From positions 1 through 7,381 of the forward strand of contig CAMJAJ010000053.1 of the NCBI GenBank assembly GCA_946403565.1: 7,381 nucleotides of DNA, given 5' to 3'. This DNA is from an uncultured Treponema sp. (GTDB lineage: Bacteria; Spirochaetota; Spirochaetia; Treponematales; Treponemataceae). The notes under the pieces are model-generated. The model was not told where the DNA came from. It searched no databases and was given only the letters and a program-made list of their open reading frames with translations. Below, piece after piece: positions 1 through 6,685 of this stretch (the first letter of the stretch is position 1; each line of letters starts with the position of its first letter). The translations under genes were made by a program, and so were the position numbers.

Positions 1-2
1 CC

Positions 3-785
3 AAGGCCTATGCCCTGGGCGGTTCCCAGGCAATCGCCGCGCTCGCGTTCGGCACAGAGAGCATTCCCAAGGCGGATGTCATAGTCGGACCGGGCAACAA
101 GTTCGTAGCCGAGGCCAAGAAGCTCATCTACGGGACGGCGGGCATAGACATGCTGGCAGGACCGACCGAGGTCTTCATCATAGCGGACTCAAGCGCGAAT
201 CCGGAATGGGTCGCCGCCGACCTCCTGGCTCAGGCGGAGCATGACGTGGTGGCCCAGCCCATCCTGGCAACCCCGGACGAAGCCCTTGCGCATAAGGTCG
301 CGGCCGAGATAGACAGGCAGCTTGAGGCCCTCCCGACCAGGCAGACGGCGGCGGCATCGGTCGGAAGCTTCGGCAGGATAATCATCACGAAGGACTTTGA
401 CGAGGCCGCCAGCATAGCGGACAGGAAGGCCCCTGAGCACCTGGAGCTTGCGATGGAGGAGGGGGCTGAGCGCGACAGGATTGCCTCGCTCGTGCACAAC
501 TACGGCTCGCTTTTCATCGGCCACAATGCGGCGGAGGTCTTCGGCGACTATGCGGCGGGCCTGAACCACACCCTCCCCACGTCGGGCAGCGCGAGGTTCA
601 CGGGCGGGCTTTCCGTCAGGATGTTCCTCAAGACGGTGACGACGCTCCGCGTGACCCCCGGCAAAAAGGGAGCGGTGGACTCGGCACAGGCGGCAAAATG
701 CCTGGGAGAGGCAGAAGGGCTTGCGGCCCATGCGCATTCGGCGGAGCTCCGCCTGAACGCGTTCACAGACGGAAAGGTGGTGTGA
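3..785 (+). CDS. hisD: Histidinol dehydrogenase, 3' part (5' end outside window)
   Basis: HisD makes histidine from histidinol by two NAD-dependent oxidations, the last steps of histidine synthesis, as a cytoplasmic zinc enzyme. The reading frame is open from base 3, giving 260 visible codons; the family is about 430 residues, so roughly the first 170 are missing. Family landmarks appear in order: GGSQAIAALAFGTESIP, VGPGNKFVAEAKK, DMLAGPTEV, LLAQAEHD (Gln and His zinc ligands by homology to the E. coli enzyme), APEHLE (the Glu-His catalytic pair), GDYAAGLNHTLPTSG (Asp zinc ligand) and the C-terminal AHAHSAELR (final His ligand). All the expected ligands are present, so it should be active. 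It ends in TGA one base before the def start, so the two are probably co-transcribed. Identity is very secure; whether other his genes lie upstream cannot be seen. Confidence 0.97.
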   Translation, partial: KAYALGGSQAIAALAFGTESIPKADVIVGPGNKFVAEAKKLIYGTAGIDMLAGPTEVFIIADSSANPEWVAADLLAQAEHDVVAQPILATPDEALAHKVAAEIDRQLEALPTRQTAAASVGSFGRIIITKDFDEAASIADRKAPEHLELAMEEGAERDRIASLVHNYGSLFIGHNAAEVFGDYAAGLNHTLPTSGSARFTGGLSVRMFLKTVTTLRVTPGKKGAVDSAQAAKCLGEAEGLAAHAHSAELRLNAFTDGKVV

Positions 786-786
786 A

Positions 787-1332
787 ATGAAGATCTACAA
801 GATTGGCGACGACGTCCTCAGGCAGACCTGCGAGCCGGTGAAGCCGGAGGAAATAAACGACGAATTCAGGGCGACGCTCGAGGAAATGTTCGAGACGATG
901 ACGAGCGCGAACGGGGTCGGCCTTGCCGCCCCCCAGGTGGGCATTGCAAAGCGCTTCTTCGTCATGCGGTCGGACGACGACGTGAACCGGGTGTTCATCA
1001 ACCCGGAAATCATCAAGACCTCCGAAGACCTCTCGGACTACGATGAGGGCTGCCTCTCCATACCGGGGGTATCCGAGACGATACAGCGGCCCTCCACGAT
1101 TTCCGTGACCGCGCTCAACGAGCGGGGCAGGCACTTCACGATCAACGACGCGACCGGACTGCTCGCCCGCATCATCCAGCACGAGAACGACCATCTGAAC
1201 GGCATCCTGTACATAGACAGGGGGGATGAGGAGTTCAAGAAGAAGACCATCGAGGACTTCAAGCGGAAGGCTGAACGGGCGGCCCTGAAGGCGGCAAAGA
1301 AGGCCGCGAAAAAATCCAAGAAGGAAGGCTAG
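787..1332 (+). CDS. def: Peptide deformylase
   Basis: Def removes the N-formyl group from nascent proteins at the ribosome exit. The 181-residue protein has all three family motifs: GVGLAAPQ at 43-50, EGCLS at 87-91 and HENDHL at 132-137. Cys89, His132 and His136 are the expected metal ligands and Glu133 the catalytic base. The start is fixed by AGGTGG at 775-780, six bases before the ATG, and by the family-like N-terminus (MKIYKIGDDVLRQ). The gene starts one base after hisD and ends three bases before fmt, its functional partner. The C-terminus is unusual: after about residue 148 it becomes a Lys/Ala-rich tail ending AKKAAKKSKKEG, probably helical and strongly basic. In E. coli the Def C-terminal helix contacts the ribosome, so this tail may help ribosome binding (inference). 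Confidence 0.97.
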   Translation: MKIYKIGDDVLRQTCEPVKPEEINDEFRATLEEMFETMTSANGVGLAAPQVGIAKRFFVMRSDDDVNRVFINPEIIKTSEDLSDYDEGCLSIPGVSETIQRPSTISVTALNERGRHFTINDATGLLARIIQHENDHLNGILYIDRGDEEFKKKTIEDFKRKAERAALKAAKKAAKKSKKEG

Positions 1333-1335
1333 GCC

Positions 1336-2349
1336 ATGCTCCGTGTCCTCTACGGCGGCAGTCCCGCCGCGTCCGCAAAGACGCTGGAACTCATCCTCAA
1401 GGACAGCGCGATGTCCGCCTCGGTCCCCTCCGAGGCATACAAGATTGTCGCCGTACTGACAAACCCGCCGTCGGCCAAGGGCCGGCACAAGGATTTGATT
1501 CCCACCGAGGTGGCCCAGTATGCCGACATCTGGAACAAGGCGCGGGGCGACGACATAAAGATTCTGACGCCGGAGCACCTCAAGGAGGAGGCCCGGAACG
1601 AGATTTCGGCCATACAGCCTGACATCTTCGTCTGCTTCGCCTACGGGCACATACTGGGTCCCAAGTTCCTGTCCATGTTCAAGTACGGGGTGGTCAACCT
1701 GCACCCTTCGCTCCTGCCCAAGTACCGGGGGGCCACGCCGGTTCCCGCCGCCATATTGAACCAGGACACGGAGACGGGCTTTTCCCTGCAGAAGATGGTG
1801 CTCGGAATCGACGAAGGCGACGTGCTGTACGAGGAGCGGATGGGACTGACCGGTACGGAGACGGCGGAGCTGCTTCTGAGCAAGGCGGCCCTCTTCGGAG
1901 GCATCGCGATCACCACCCTGCTCCGCCATGTGGCAAAGGAGGGTGACCTGCCCCCGTCCAGGCCGCAGGAGGGCACGCCCAGCTACTGTTCGACCATAAA
2001 GAAGGAAGACGGACGCATCAACTGGAAGGACAGCGCACTGCAGATAGACGCGCAGATACGGGCATACACCCCCTGGCCGGGATGCTACACCAGCCTGAAC
2101 GGAACGCAGCTGCGGATCCTCAAGGCGGCGGCCGCGAGCAAGGTCGCCTCGCAGGACAGCTCAATCACGCAGAACACCGGGGCCGTCCCCGGAACGGTGC
2201 TCTCCTACTCCAAGCAGCGGGGCATCCTCATCCAGACCGGAGACGGGGTCCTGCTCGTGACGGAGCTGCAGTGGCAGGCAAAGAAGGCGATGGACTACAA
2301 GTCCTTCATGAACGGAACGAGGAACTTCATAGGCTCGGTGCTGGACTGA
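1336..2349 (+). CDS. fmt: Methionyl-tRNA formyltransferase
   Basis: Fmt transfers a formyl group from 10-formyl-tetrahydrofolate to Met-tRNA(fMet), supplying the initiator tRNA. The protein has 337 residues, slightly longer than the usual 310-320. The N-terminal formyltransferase domain (about 1-210) carries NLHPSLLPKYRGATPV, with Asn121 and His123 as catalytic residues, and the family signature GFSLQKMVLGIDEGDVL, with Asp159 as the catalytic Asp. The C-terminal tRNA-binding domain (about 220-337) shows INWKDSALQIDAQIRAYTPWPG and ends in AKKAMDYKSFMNGTRNF. A Ser/Thr/Gln-rich stretch near 266-284 looks like a small loop insertion and explains some of the extra length. AAGGAAGG at 1321-1328, inside the def 3' end, lies seven bases before the ATG and supports this start and translational coupling to def. 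Confidence 0.96.
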   Translation: MLRVLYGGSPAASAKTLELILKDSAMSASVPSEAYKIVAVLTNPPSAKGRHKDLIPTEVAQYADIWNKARGDDIKILTPEHLKEEARNEISAIQPDIFVCFAYGHILGPKFLSMFKYGVVNLHPSLLPKYRGATPVPAAILNQDTETGFSLQKMVLGIDEGDVLYEERMGLTGTETAELLLSKAALFGGIAITTLLRHVAKEGDLPPSRPQEGTPSYCSTIKKEDGRINWKDSALQIDAQIRAYTPWPGCYTSLNGTQLRILKAAAASKVASQDSSITQNTGAVPGTVLSYSKQRGILIQTGDGVLLVTELQWQAKKAMDYKSFMNGTRNFIGSVLD

Positions 2350-2393
2350 CAGGAGCACCGGGACCAGCAGAGAATACTTACGATAATTACAGA

Positions 2394-2398
2394 TAGGA
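2394..2398 (+). promoter_or_regulatory. Ribosome binding site for the PASTA gene
   Basis: TAGGA lies seven bases before the ATG at 2406 and supports that start. A second in-frame ATG at 2424 has a purine run (AAAAGGA) in front of it, so a protein six residues shorter is possible. Either start leaves the membrane segment and all PASTA repeats intact. Confidence 0.55.
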
Positions 2399-2405
2399 AC
2401 GCACT

Positions 2406-3464
2406 ATGGACGAAAAGGACATCATGGGAACTGAAAACAGAAAAGAACGGAAAGGTGGACTCGGAAGCAGGATAGCGGACGGCATAAAGGCACAGACAGA
2501 CGGCCTTGCCTACGGCGGCAAGCCCCTCTTCTTCACGATGATCCTGACCCTCTGCGTCACGGTCATCGCCTGCATCGCGGTCTTCTTTGCCAGCCTGCAG
2601 GGGGAAGAAAAGGTCATGGTGCCCGACGTGGTGGGCAAGAGCCTGACGACCGCCCTGCTGGAGATGCAGCAGAAGGAGCTGTACGCAAAGATACAGCTGC
2701 GCTACTCCGACGATGAGGACGCGCTCACGATACTGGAGCAGGATCCCGCCCCCGGCGCCATCGTCAAGGCCTACCGGCGGGTCACGCTGACCGTCTGCCG
2801 CGGCCCGGAAGGAAGCAGCATGGACGACCTCGTCGGCAAGAACATAGACGAGGTGCTGCCGGCTCTCAAGCAGAAGTTCAGCGCGGGCAAGTCCCTGGTC
2901 ACGGTCGCCTCCCCGGTATACAAGAAGGACCCCAAGGCAGCGGGAACGATCCTCGCCCAGACGCCAAAGGCCGGCAGCCCCATAACGGACATCACCAGGC
3001 TGCAGCTAATCGTAAGCAGGGGCATGGAGGAAGAACAGGCTCAGGTCCCCGACCTTTCGGGCATGAAGGTCTCCGAAACGCTCAAGACGCTTTCGTCCTC
3101 CAAGGTCATCTTTGACTTCACCAGCCACGAGGCCTTCTCGTCGGAAAAGGCGGGAACGGTCACGAGCCAGGACGGCGCGGGACAGACCGTCGGAGCCTGG
3201 AGCCACGTCAAGGCGGACTTCGCCTTCGCCCCCGCGAAGGAAGGCGACGAGACGGCCAACGGCATCCTGAACGCCTCCATCAGCGAGTACCCCTACCCCG
3301 TGCCCATGACCGTGAAGGCCAGCAGCCAGGAGGGCAAGACCACGACGCTCGCCAGGTTCCAGCATGACGGCGGCAAGGTGACCCTGCCCTACTCCGTCGC
3401 GAAGGGCAGCACGCTCACCCTCTACGCCCTGGACCGGGAAGTCTACTCCACGGTGGTGAACTGA
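2406..3464 (+). CDS. Single-pass membrane protein with three PASTA repeats, no kinase domain
   Basis: PASTA repeats bind peptidoglycan fragments or beta-lactam-like ligands in Ser/Thr kinases of the PknB/PrkC type and in some penicillin-binding proteins. This 352-residue protein has a basic cytoplasmic tail (1-39), one hydrophobic segment (about 41-63, LFFTMILTLCVTVIACIAVF), and three PASTA units: about 70-133 (VPDVVGKSL to VTLTVCRG), 138-206 (DDLVGKNIDE to LQLIVSRG) and 212-276 (VPDLSGMKVSE to KADFAFA). A beta-rich C-terminal piece (about 282-352) resembles the tails after PASTA repeats in some kinases. No kinase or transpeptidase motif is present. The expected topology is N-in, with repeats in the periplasm. 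It follows fmt by 56 bases, so it probably belongs to the same unit. A role in sensing the cell wall or scaffolding division is inferred; the partner is unknown. Confidence 0.9.
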   Translation: MDEKDIMGTENRKERKGGLGSRIADGIKAQTDGLAYGGKPLFFTMILTLCVTVIACIAVFFASLQGEEKVMVPDVVGKSLTTALLEMQQKELYAKIQLRYSDDEDALTILEQDPAPGAIVKAYRRVTLTVCRGPEGSSMDDLVGKNIDEVLPALKQKFSAGKSLVTVASPVYKKDPKAAGTILAQTPKAGSPITDITRLQLIVSRGMEEEQAQVPDLSGMKVSETLKTLSSSKVIFDFTSHEAFSSEKAGTVTSQDGAGQTVGAWSHVKADFAFAPAKEGDETANGILNASISEYPYPVPMTVKASSQEGKTTTLARFQHDGGKVTLPYSVAKGSTLTLYALDREVYSTVVN

Positions 3465-3473
3465 GCCTGTTTC

Positions 3474-3529
3474 AAAAGTCCACGGCGCAACAACGCCACG
3501 CCCTGCTCGCGTTGTTGCCAGGACCTTTT
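3474..3529 (+). terminator. Long inverted repeat, probable terminator of the hisD-PASTA unit
   Basis: GCAACAACGC (3487-3496) and GCGTTGTTGC (3509-3518) form a perfect 10-pair stem with a 12-base loop. Outside them AAAAGTCC (3474-3481) pairs with GGACCTTTT (3521-3529) with one bulged C. The hairpin begins ten bases after the PASTA stop and ends in TTTT, so it fits a Rho-independent terminator. With an A run on one side and a T run on the other, it could act in both directions. The two-part stem is longer than a minimal terminator, so a dispersed repeat element is the alternative. Confidence 0.65.
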
Positions 3530-3547
3530 AGCTGCATCGGCGCACCG

Positions 3548-3559
3548 GGAACGCGTTCC
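3548..3559. promoter_or_regulatory. Perfect palindrome, candidate operator
   Basis: GGAACGCGTTCC is fully self-complementary and lies about 90-100 bases upstream of the predicted galactosidase transcription start. Sugar-use genes are often controlled by LacI-type repressors that bind palindromes of about this length. The centre here is GC rather than the usual CG, so the regulator family is uncertain. Flanking GCAC (3542-3545) and GTGC (3563-3566) extend it into an imperfect hairpin, so part of the symmetry may instead reflect RNA structure. Confidence 0.35.
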
Positions 3560-3610
3560 AGCGTGCCCCCTCAGGATCCGTCCCCGCCCTCCCCGCACGT
3601 CATTTCCCCC

Positions 3611-3640
3611 TTGTCCGTCACGCTTCCTTCATGCTAGAAT
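3611..3640 (+). promoter_or_regulatory. Sigma70-type extended -10 promoter for the alpha-galactosidase gene
   Basis: The -10 box TAGAAT (3635-3640) matches TATAAT at five of six bases and has an upstream TG (3632-3633) in the extended -10 position. TTGTCC (3611-3616) matches the -35 box at four of six bases with an 18-base spacer. Counting seven bases on from the -10 box puts the transcription start at 3647, the A of the galactosidase ATG. No ribosome binding site precedes that ATG, which agrees with a leaderless mRNA. Confidence 0.6.
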
Positions 3641-3646
3641 CACGGC

Positions 3647-5872
3647 ATGGACATTTCATACAACAAAGAACACAGGCTCTTTTCCATAGAGACGGAGCGG
3701 AGCGGCTACTACATCGCCCTGGCGGACGACGAGGGCTTCGCAGGACACGTGCACTACGGCAGGAAGCTGGGGAAGCAGGACGACCTGGTCCAGCTGCTCA
3801 AGGTAAACGAGTATCCCTTCACCCCCTCAAAGCTCAAGCGGGAAAAGCTGTCGTTCTTTGATGCCTTCCAGTGGGAATACCCCTGCGGCGGAATGGGAGA
3901 CTACCGGGAAAGCTCGCTGGACGTCCGCAACGACAGGGGGCAGTCCGCGGTGAGCCTGAGCGTCCGCTCGCACGAGATCCTGCGGGGCAAGCAGGCGCTC
4001 GACGGCCTGCCCGCCAGCTGGGGAAGCGACAGCGACTGCATGACCCTCGTCCTGCACTGCAAGGACGACGTGCTGGACCTGGAAGTAGACCTCTTCTATT
4101 CGATATTCGACGGCATAGACGCGGTGGCCCGCCATGCGGAGATACGGAACTGCAGCAGCCGGAGCGTCAAACTGTGCAAGGCCCTTTCCTTCTGCCTGGA
4201 CATGGACCGGCAGGACAAGGACTTCGACTTCATCTCCCTGCACGGCAGCTGGGCCAGGGAACGGCACATGGACCGGGTCCCCCTGCACCACGGCAAGACG
4301 AATGTCTATTCGACCAGGGGTGAGACCGGCCACCAGATGAACAGCTTCGCCGCCCTCGCCGAACACGGCGCGGACTGGGACAAAGGGGAAGTCTACGGAC
4401 TGAGCCTCGTCTACTCCGGGAACTTCATCACGCAGGCGGAGGTGAACCAGTTCGACTCCATCCGCTTTGTGACGGGCATAAACCCCGACGGATTCAGCTG
4501 GCAGCTGGAGCCGGGCGAACGCTTCACCACGCCCGAGGCCGTCATGGTCTGGTCCGACGAAGGACTCAACGGCATGACGCACGGATTCCACGACCTGTGG
4601 CGGGGACATCTGATACGCGGCAGCTGGAAGGACAGGCCGCGGCCCATCCTCATAAACAACTGGGAGGCGACCTTCTTTGACTTCGACACGGACAAGCTCC
4701 TTTCCATCGCGCGGGAGGCAGCCAGCCACGGAATCGAAATGCTCGTCATGGACGACGGATGGTTCGGCCACCGCAACAGCGACAACTCCTCCCTCGGCGA
4801 CTGGTTCGTAAACGAGGACAAGCTCAAGGGCGGACTGGCCCATCTCGTGGACGAGGTGAACAAGTTGGGGCTCAAGTTCGGAATCTGGTTCGAGCCGGAG
4901 ATGATTTCGCCGGACAGCGACCTGTACCGCGCGCATCCCGACTGGGCAATCCAGGTCGCGGACAGGGAGCCGGGCCAGGCGCGGCAGCAGTACGTGCTGG
5001 ACATAGGCCGCAAGGAGATACGCGACTGCGTGTACGCCCAGCTCAAGAAGATCCTTGAAAGCGCGAACATCGAATACGTCAAGTGGGACATGAACCGGCC
5101 GCTGAGCGACATAGGAAGCTCCGTCCTGCCCAAGGACAGGATGGGCGAGCTCCTGCACCGCTACGTCCTGGGCGTATATGAGATGCAGGAGCGGCTGGTC
5201 ACGGACTTCCCCCATCTGCTCCTGGAGAACTGCTCAGGCGGCGGAGCCAGGTTTGACCCGGGCATGCTCTACTACGGCCCGCAGATCTGGTGCTCCGACG
5301 ACACCGACGCGGTGGAGCGCCTGGCGATACAGGAGGGAACGGCACTCGCATACCCCCTCTCCTCGATGGGGGCGCACGTCAGCGTCTGCCCCAGCCAGGC
5401 ATGCGGCAGGATGACCCCCTTCAGGACAAGGGGCTTCGTCGCCCTCGCGGGAACATTCGGCTACGAGCTTGACATAACCAAGCTGTCGGACGAGGACAAG
5501 TCGCTGATTGACGCACAGGTCGCCTGCTACCACAGCTACAACGCGCTCATACGGGAAGGCGACTACTACCGGCTGCTTTCCGCCCGGGAGAACGGCGGCT
5601 GCTGCGACGCATGGGAAGTCGTGTCCAAGGACAGGAAGGAAGCCCTCGTCACCCTCGTACAGGTGCTGGCCCGTCCCAACTGGCACTCGCGCAAGCTCAT
5701 CATCAAGGGGCTGGACAAGGCCAGGAGCTACCGGGTCAATCTGGAGGACAGCACGGGCAAGACCCAGGATCTGGGAACCTGGTCAGCACTGACGCTCGAA
5801 GGCGCCGGCCTGCTGCTGGGCCGTCCCTGGGGTGACTTCCAGAGCCAGCTCATACACCTGACGGCGGTATAA
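3647..5872 (+). CDS. Alpha-galactosidase, glycoside hydrolase family 36
   Basis: The enzyme hydrolyses terminal alpha-1,6-galactose from melibiose, raffinose-type sugars or galactomannan fragments. At 741 residues it has normal GH36 length, with an N-terminal beta-sandwich domain (about 1-330), a TIM barrel (about 330-640) and a C-terminal beta domain. Motifs in order are MDDGWFGHR (368-376), GIWFEPEMISPDSDLY, YVKWDMNR with Asp481 as nucleophile, ENCSGGGARFDPGMLYYGPQ, and WCSDDTDAVERL with Asp551 as likely acid/base. The 70-residue gap between these Asp residues matches my recollection of Geobacillus enzymes. There is no signal peptide, so it acts in the cytoplasm on imported oligosaccharides. 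ATG 3647 is the first possible start because an in-frame TAG lies at 3635-3637. The N-terminus (ISYNKEHRLFSIET) aligns with family N-termini from the second residue. Substrate specificity cannot be read from sequence, and no transporter or regulator is in view. Confidence 0.95.
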   Translation: MDISYNKEHRLFSIETERSGYYIALADDEGFAGHVHYGRKLGKQDDLVQLLKVNEYPFTPSKLKREKLSFFDAFQWEYPCGGMGDYRESSLDVRNDRGQSAVSLSVRSHEILRGKQALDGLPASWGSDSDCMTLVLHCKDDVLDLEVDLFYSIFDGIDAVARHAEIRNCSSRSVKLCKALSFCLDMDRQDKDFDFISLHGSWARERHMDRVPLHHGKTNVYSTRGETGHQMNSFAALAEHGADWDKGEVYGLSLVYSGNFITQAEVNQFDSIRFVTGINPDGFSWQLEPGERFTTPEAVMVWSDEGLNGMTHGFHDLWRGHLIRGSWKDRPRPILINNWEATFFDFDTDKLLSIAREAASHGIEMLVMDDGWFGHRNSDNSSLGDWFVNEDKLKGGLAHLVDEVNKLGLKFGIWFEPEMISPDSDLYRAHPDWAIQVADREPGQARQQYVLDIGRKEIRDCVYAQLKKILESANIEYVKWDMNRPLSDIGSSVLPKDRMGELLHRYVLGVYEMQERLVTDFPHLLLENCSGGGARFDPGMLYYGPQIWCSDDTDAVERLAIQEGTALAYPLSSMGAHVSVCPSQACGRMTPFRTRGFVALAGTFGYELDITKLSDEDKSLIDAQVACYHSYNALIREGDYYRLLSARENGGCCDAWEVVSKDRKEALVTLVQVLARPNWHSRKLIIKGLDKARSYRVNLEDSTGKTQDLGTWSALTLEGAGLLLGRPWGDFQSQLIHLTAV

Positions 5873-5880
5873 CAACATTT

Positions 5881-5890
5881 GGAGGAAAGG
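5881..5890 (+). promoter_or_regulatory. Strong ribosome binding site for the phosphatase gene
   Basis: GGAGGAAAGG lies just upstream of the ATG at 5893, with seven bases between GGAGG and the ATG. It is the strongest Shine-Dalgarno sequence in the window and contrasts with the galactosidase gene before it, which has none. Confidence 0.8.
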
Positions 5891-5892
5891 GC

Positions 5893-6591
5893 ATGAGGCT
5901 GCTATTCATACGGCACGGAGAACCGGACTACACGAACGACTGCCTGACCGAGAACGGCAGGATACAGGCGCAGGACACGGCACGGAGGCTCAAAGGCGAA
6001 GGGCTCAAGGCCATCTACTCATCGCCGATGGGCAGGGCCAGGGAGACGGCCTCCTATACGGCGCAGGAATACGGCCTGGACATCCAGCTGCTCGACTTCA
6101 TGCATGAGATAGACTGGGGCGACCGTCCAGGGGCAACGGAAAAGCTGGAATATGACGGCCATCCCTGGACCCTGGGCTACCGGCTTTTGACAGAGCATCC
6201 CGGCTGCACCGAGAACTCCGCATGGGCGGACCACCCCTACTTCCGGGACAACGTCTGCATGGACTACTACCGGAAAGTCTCGAACGGAATAGACGCGTTC
6301 CTGGCGGGCTACGGCCTGGTCCGGCAGGACGGGCTGTACAGGTGCGGCGACTGCAGCGAGGACAGCATAGCCCTGTTCGCACACGGCGGTTCCGGCGCGA
6401 TACTCTTCTCGCACATCCTGAACCTGCCCTTCCCCTTCGTCCTTGCCTCCATGCCCTACGGAGTATGCTCGGTGTCGATAATCGAATTCAAGAAGCAGCG
6501 GGGAGACATCATAGCCCCGCGGCTGGAGCTTTTCAACGACATGGGGCACATAGACAAGCGCAAGGTCGAAAAGCTCTGCTTTGAAAAATAG
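5893..6591 (+). CDS. Histidine phosphatase family protein (RHG motif)
   Basis: Members of this superfamily (phosphoglycerate mutase-like) cleave phosphate esters through a phosphohistidine. The 232-residue protein opens with MRLLFIRHGEPDY, giving Arg7, His8 (nucleophile) and Gly9. It continues with IYSSPMGRARETA (Arg48 a phosphate ligand), HEIDWGDRPG with Glu72 as candidate proton donor, and FAHGGSGAI with His164 as the second catalytic His. The catalytic set therefore looks complete. There is no signal peptide, so it should be cytoplasmic. The stretch between Glu72 and His164 (about 80-155) has no feature I recognise and probably forms the substrate cap. The gene starts 20 bases after the galactosidase stop and has no separate promoter that I can see, so it is probably co-transcribed. 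A sugar-phosphate substrate is suggested only by this neighbourhood; the real substrate is unknown. Confidence 0.88.
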   Translation: MRLLFIRHGEPDYTNDCLTENGRIQAQDTARRLKGEGLKAIYSSPMGRARETASYTAQEYGLDIQLLDFMHEIDWGDRPGATEKLEYDGHPWTLGYRLLTEHPGCTENSAWADHPYFRDNVCMDYYRKVSNGIDAFLAGYGLVRQDGLYRCGDCSEDSIALFAHGGSGAILFSHILNLPFPFVLASMPYGVCSVSIIEFKKQRGDIIAPRLELFNDMGHIDKRKVEKLCFEK

Positions 6592-6602
6592 CGGTCCGGC
6601 AA

Positions 6603-6622
6603 ACGGCGGGCCTCCCCGCCGT
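6603..6622 (+). terminator. GC-rich hairpin after the phosphatase gene
   Basis: ACGGCGGG (6603-6610) and CCCGCCGT (6615-6622) form a perfect 8-pair stem with a 4-base loop, starting 12 bases after the phosphatase stop. There is no T run downstream, so it is either a weak or Rho-assisted terminator or an mRNA 3'-end stabiliser. Confidence 0.5.
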
Positions 6623-6685
6623 AGCCAGGCCTGCCCCCCTTCACACAGCCCCCCTGCACCACTGATCTGCGGACTTACACAGGCC

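Noticed and set aside
763..1929. Long minus-strand open frame of 388 codons opposite hisD end, def and fmt
   Set aside because: It is antisense to three genes with complete family motifs, has a low-complexity Arg/Gly/Val-rich translation and no recognisable domain. GC-rich codon bias opens antisense frames of this kind.
2358..2386. Promoter between fmt and the PASTA gene using GATAAT at 2381
   Set aside because: No acceptable -35 box at 16-18 bases upstream. The AT-rich stretch alone is weak evidence.
3827..5215. Minus-strand open frame of 462 codons opposite the alpha-galactosidase
   Set aside because: It mirrors the codon bias of the galactosidase gene, with no family motif in its translation.
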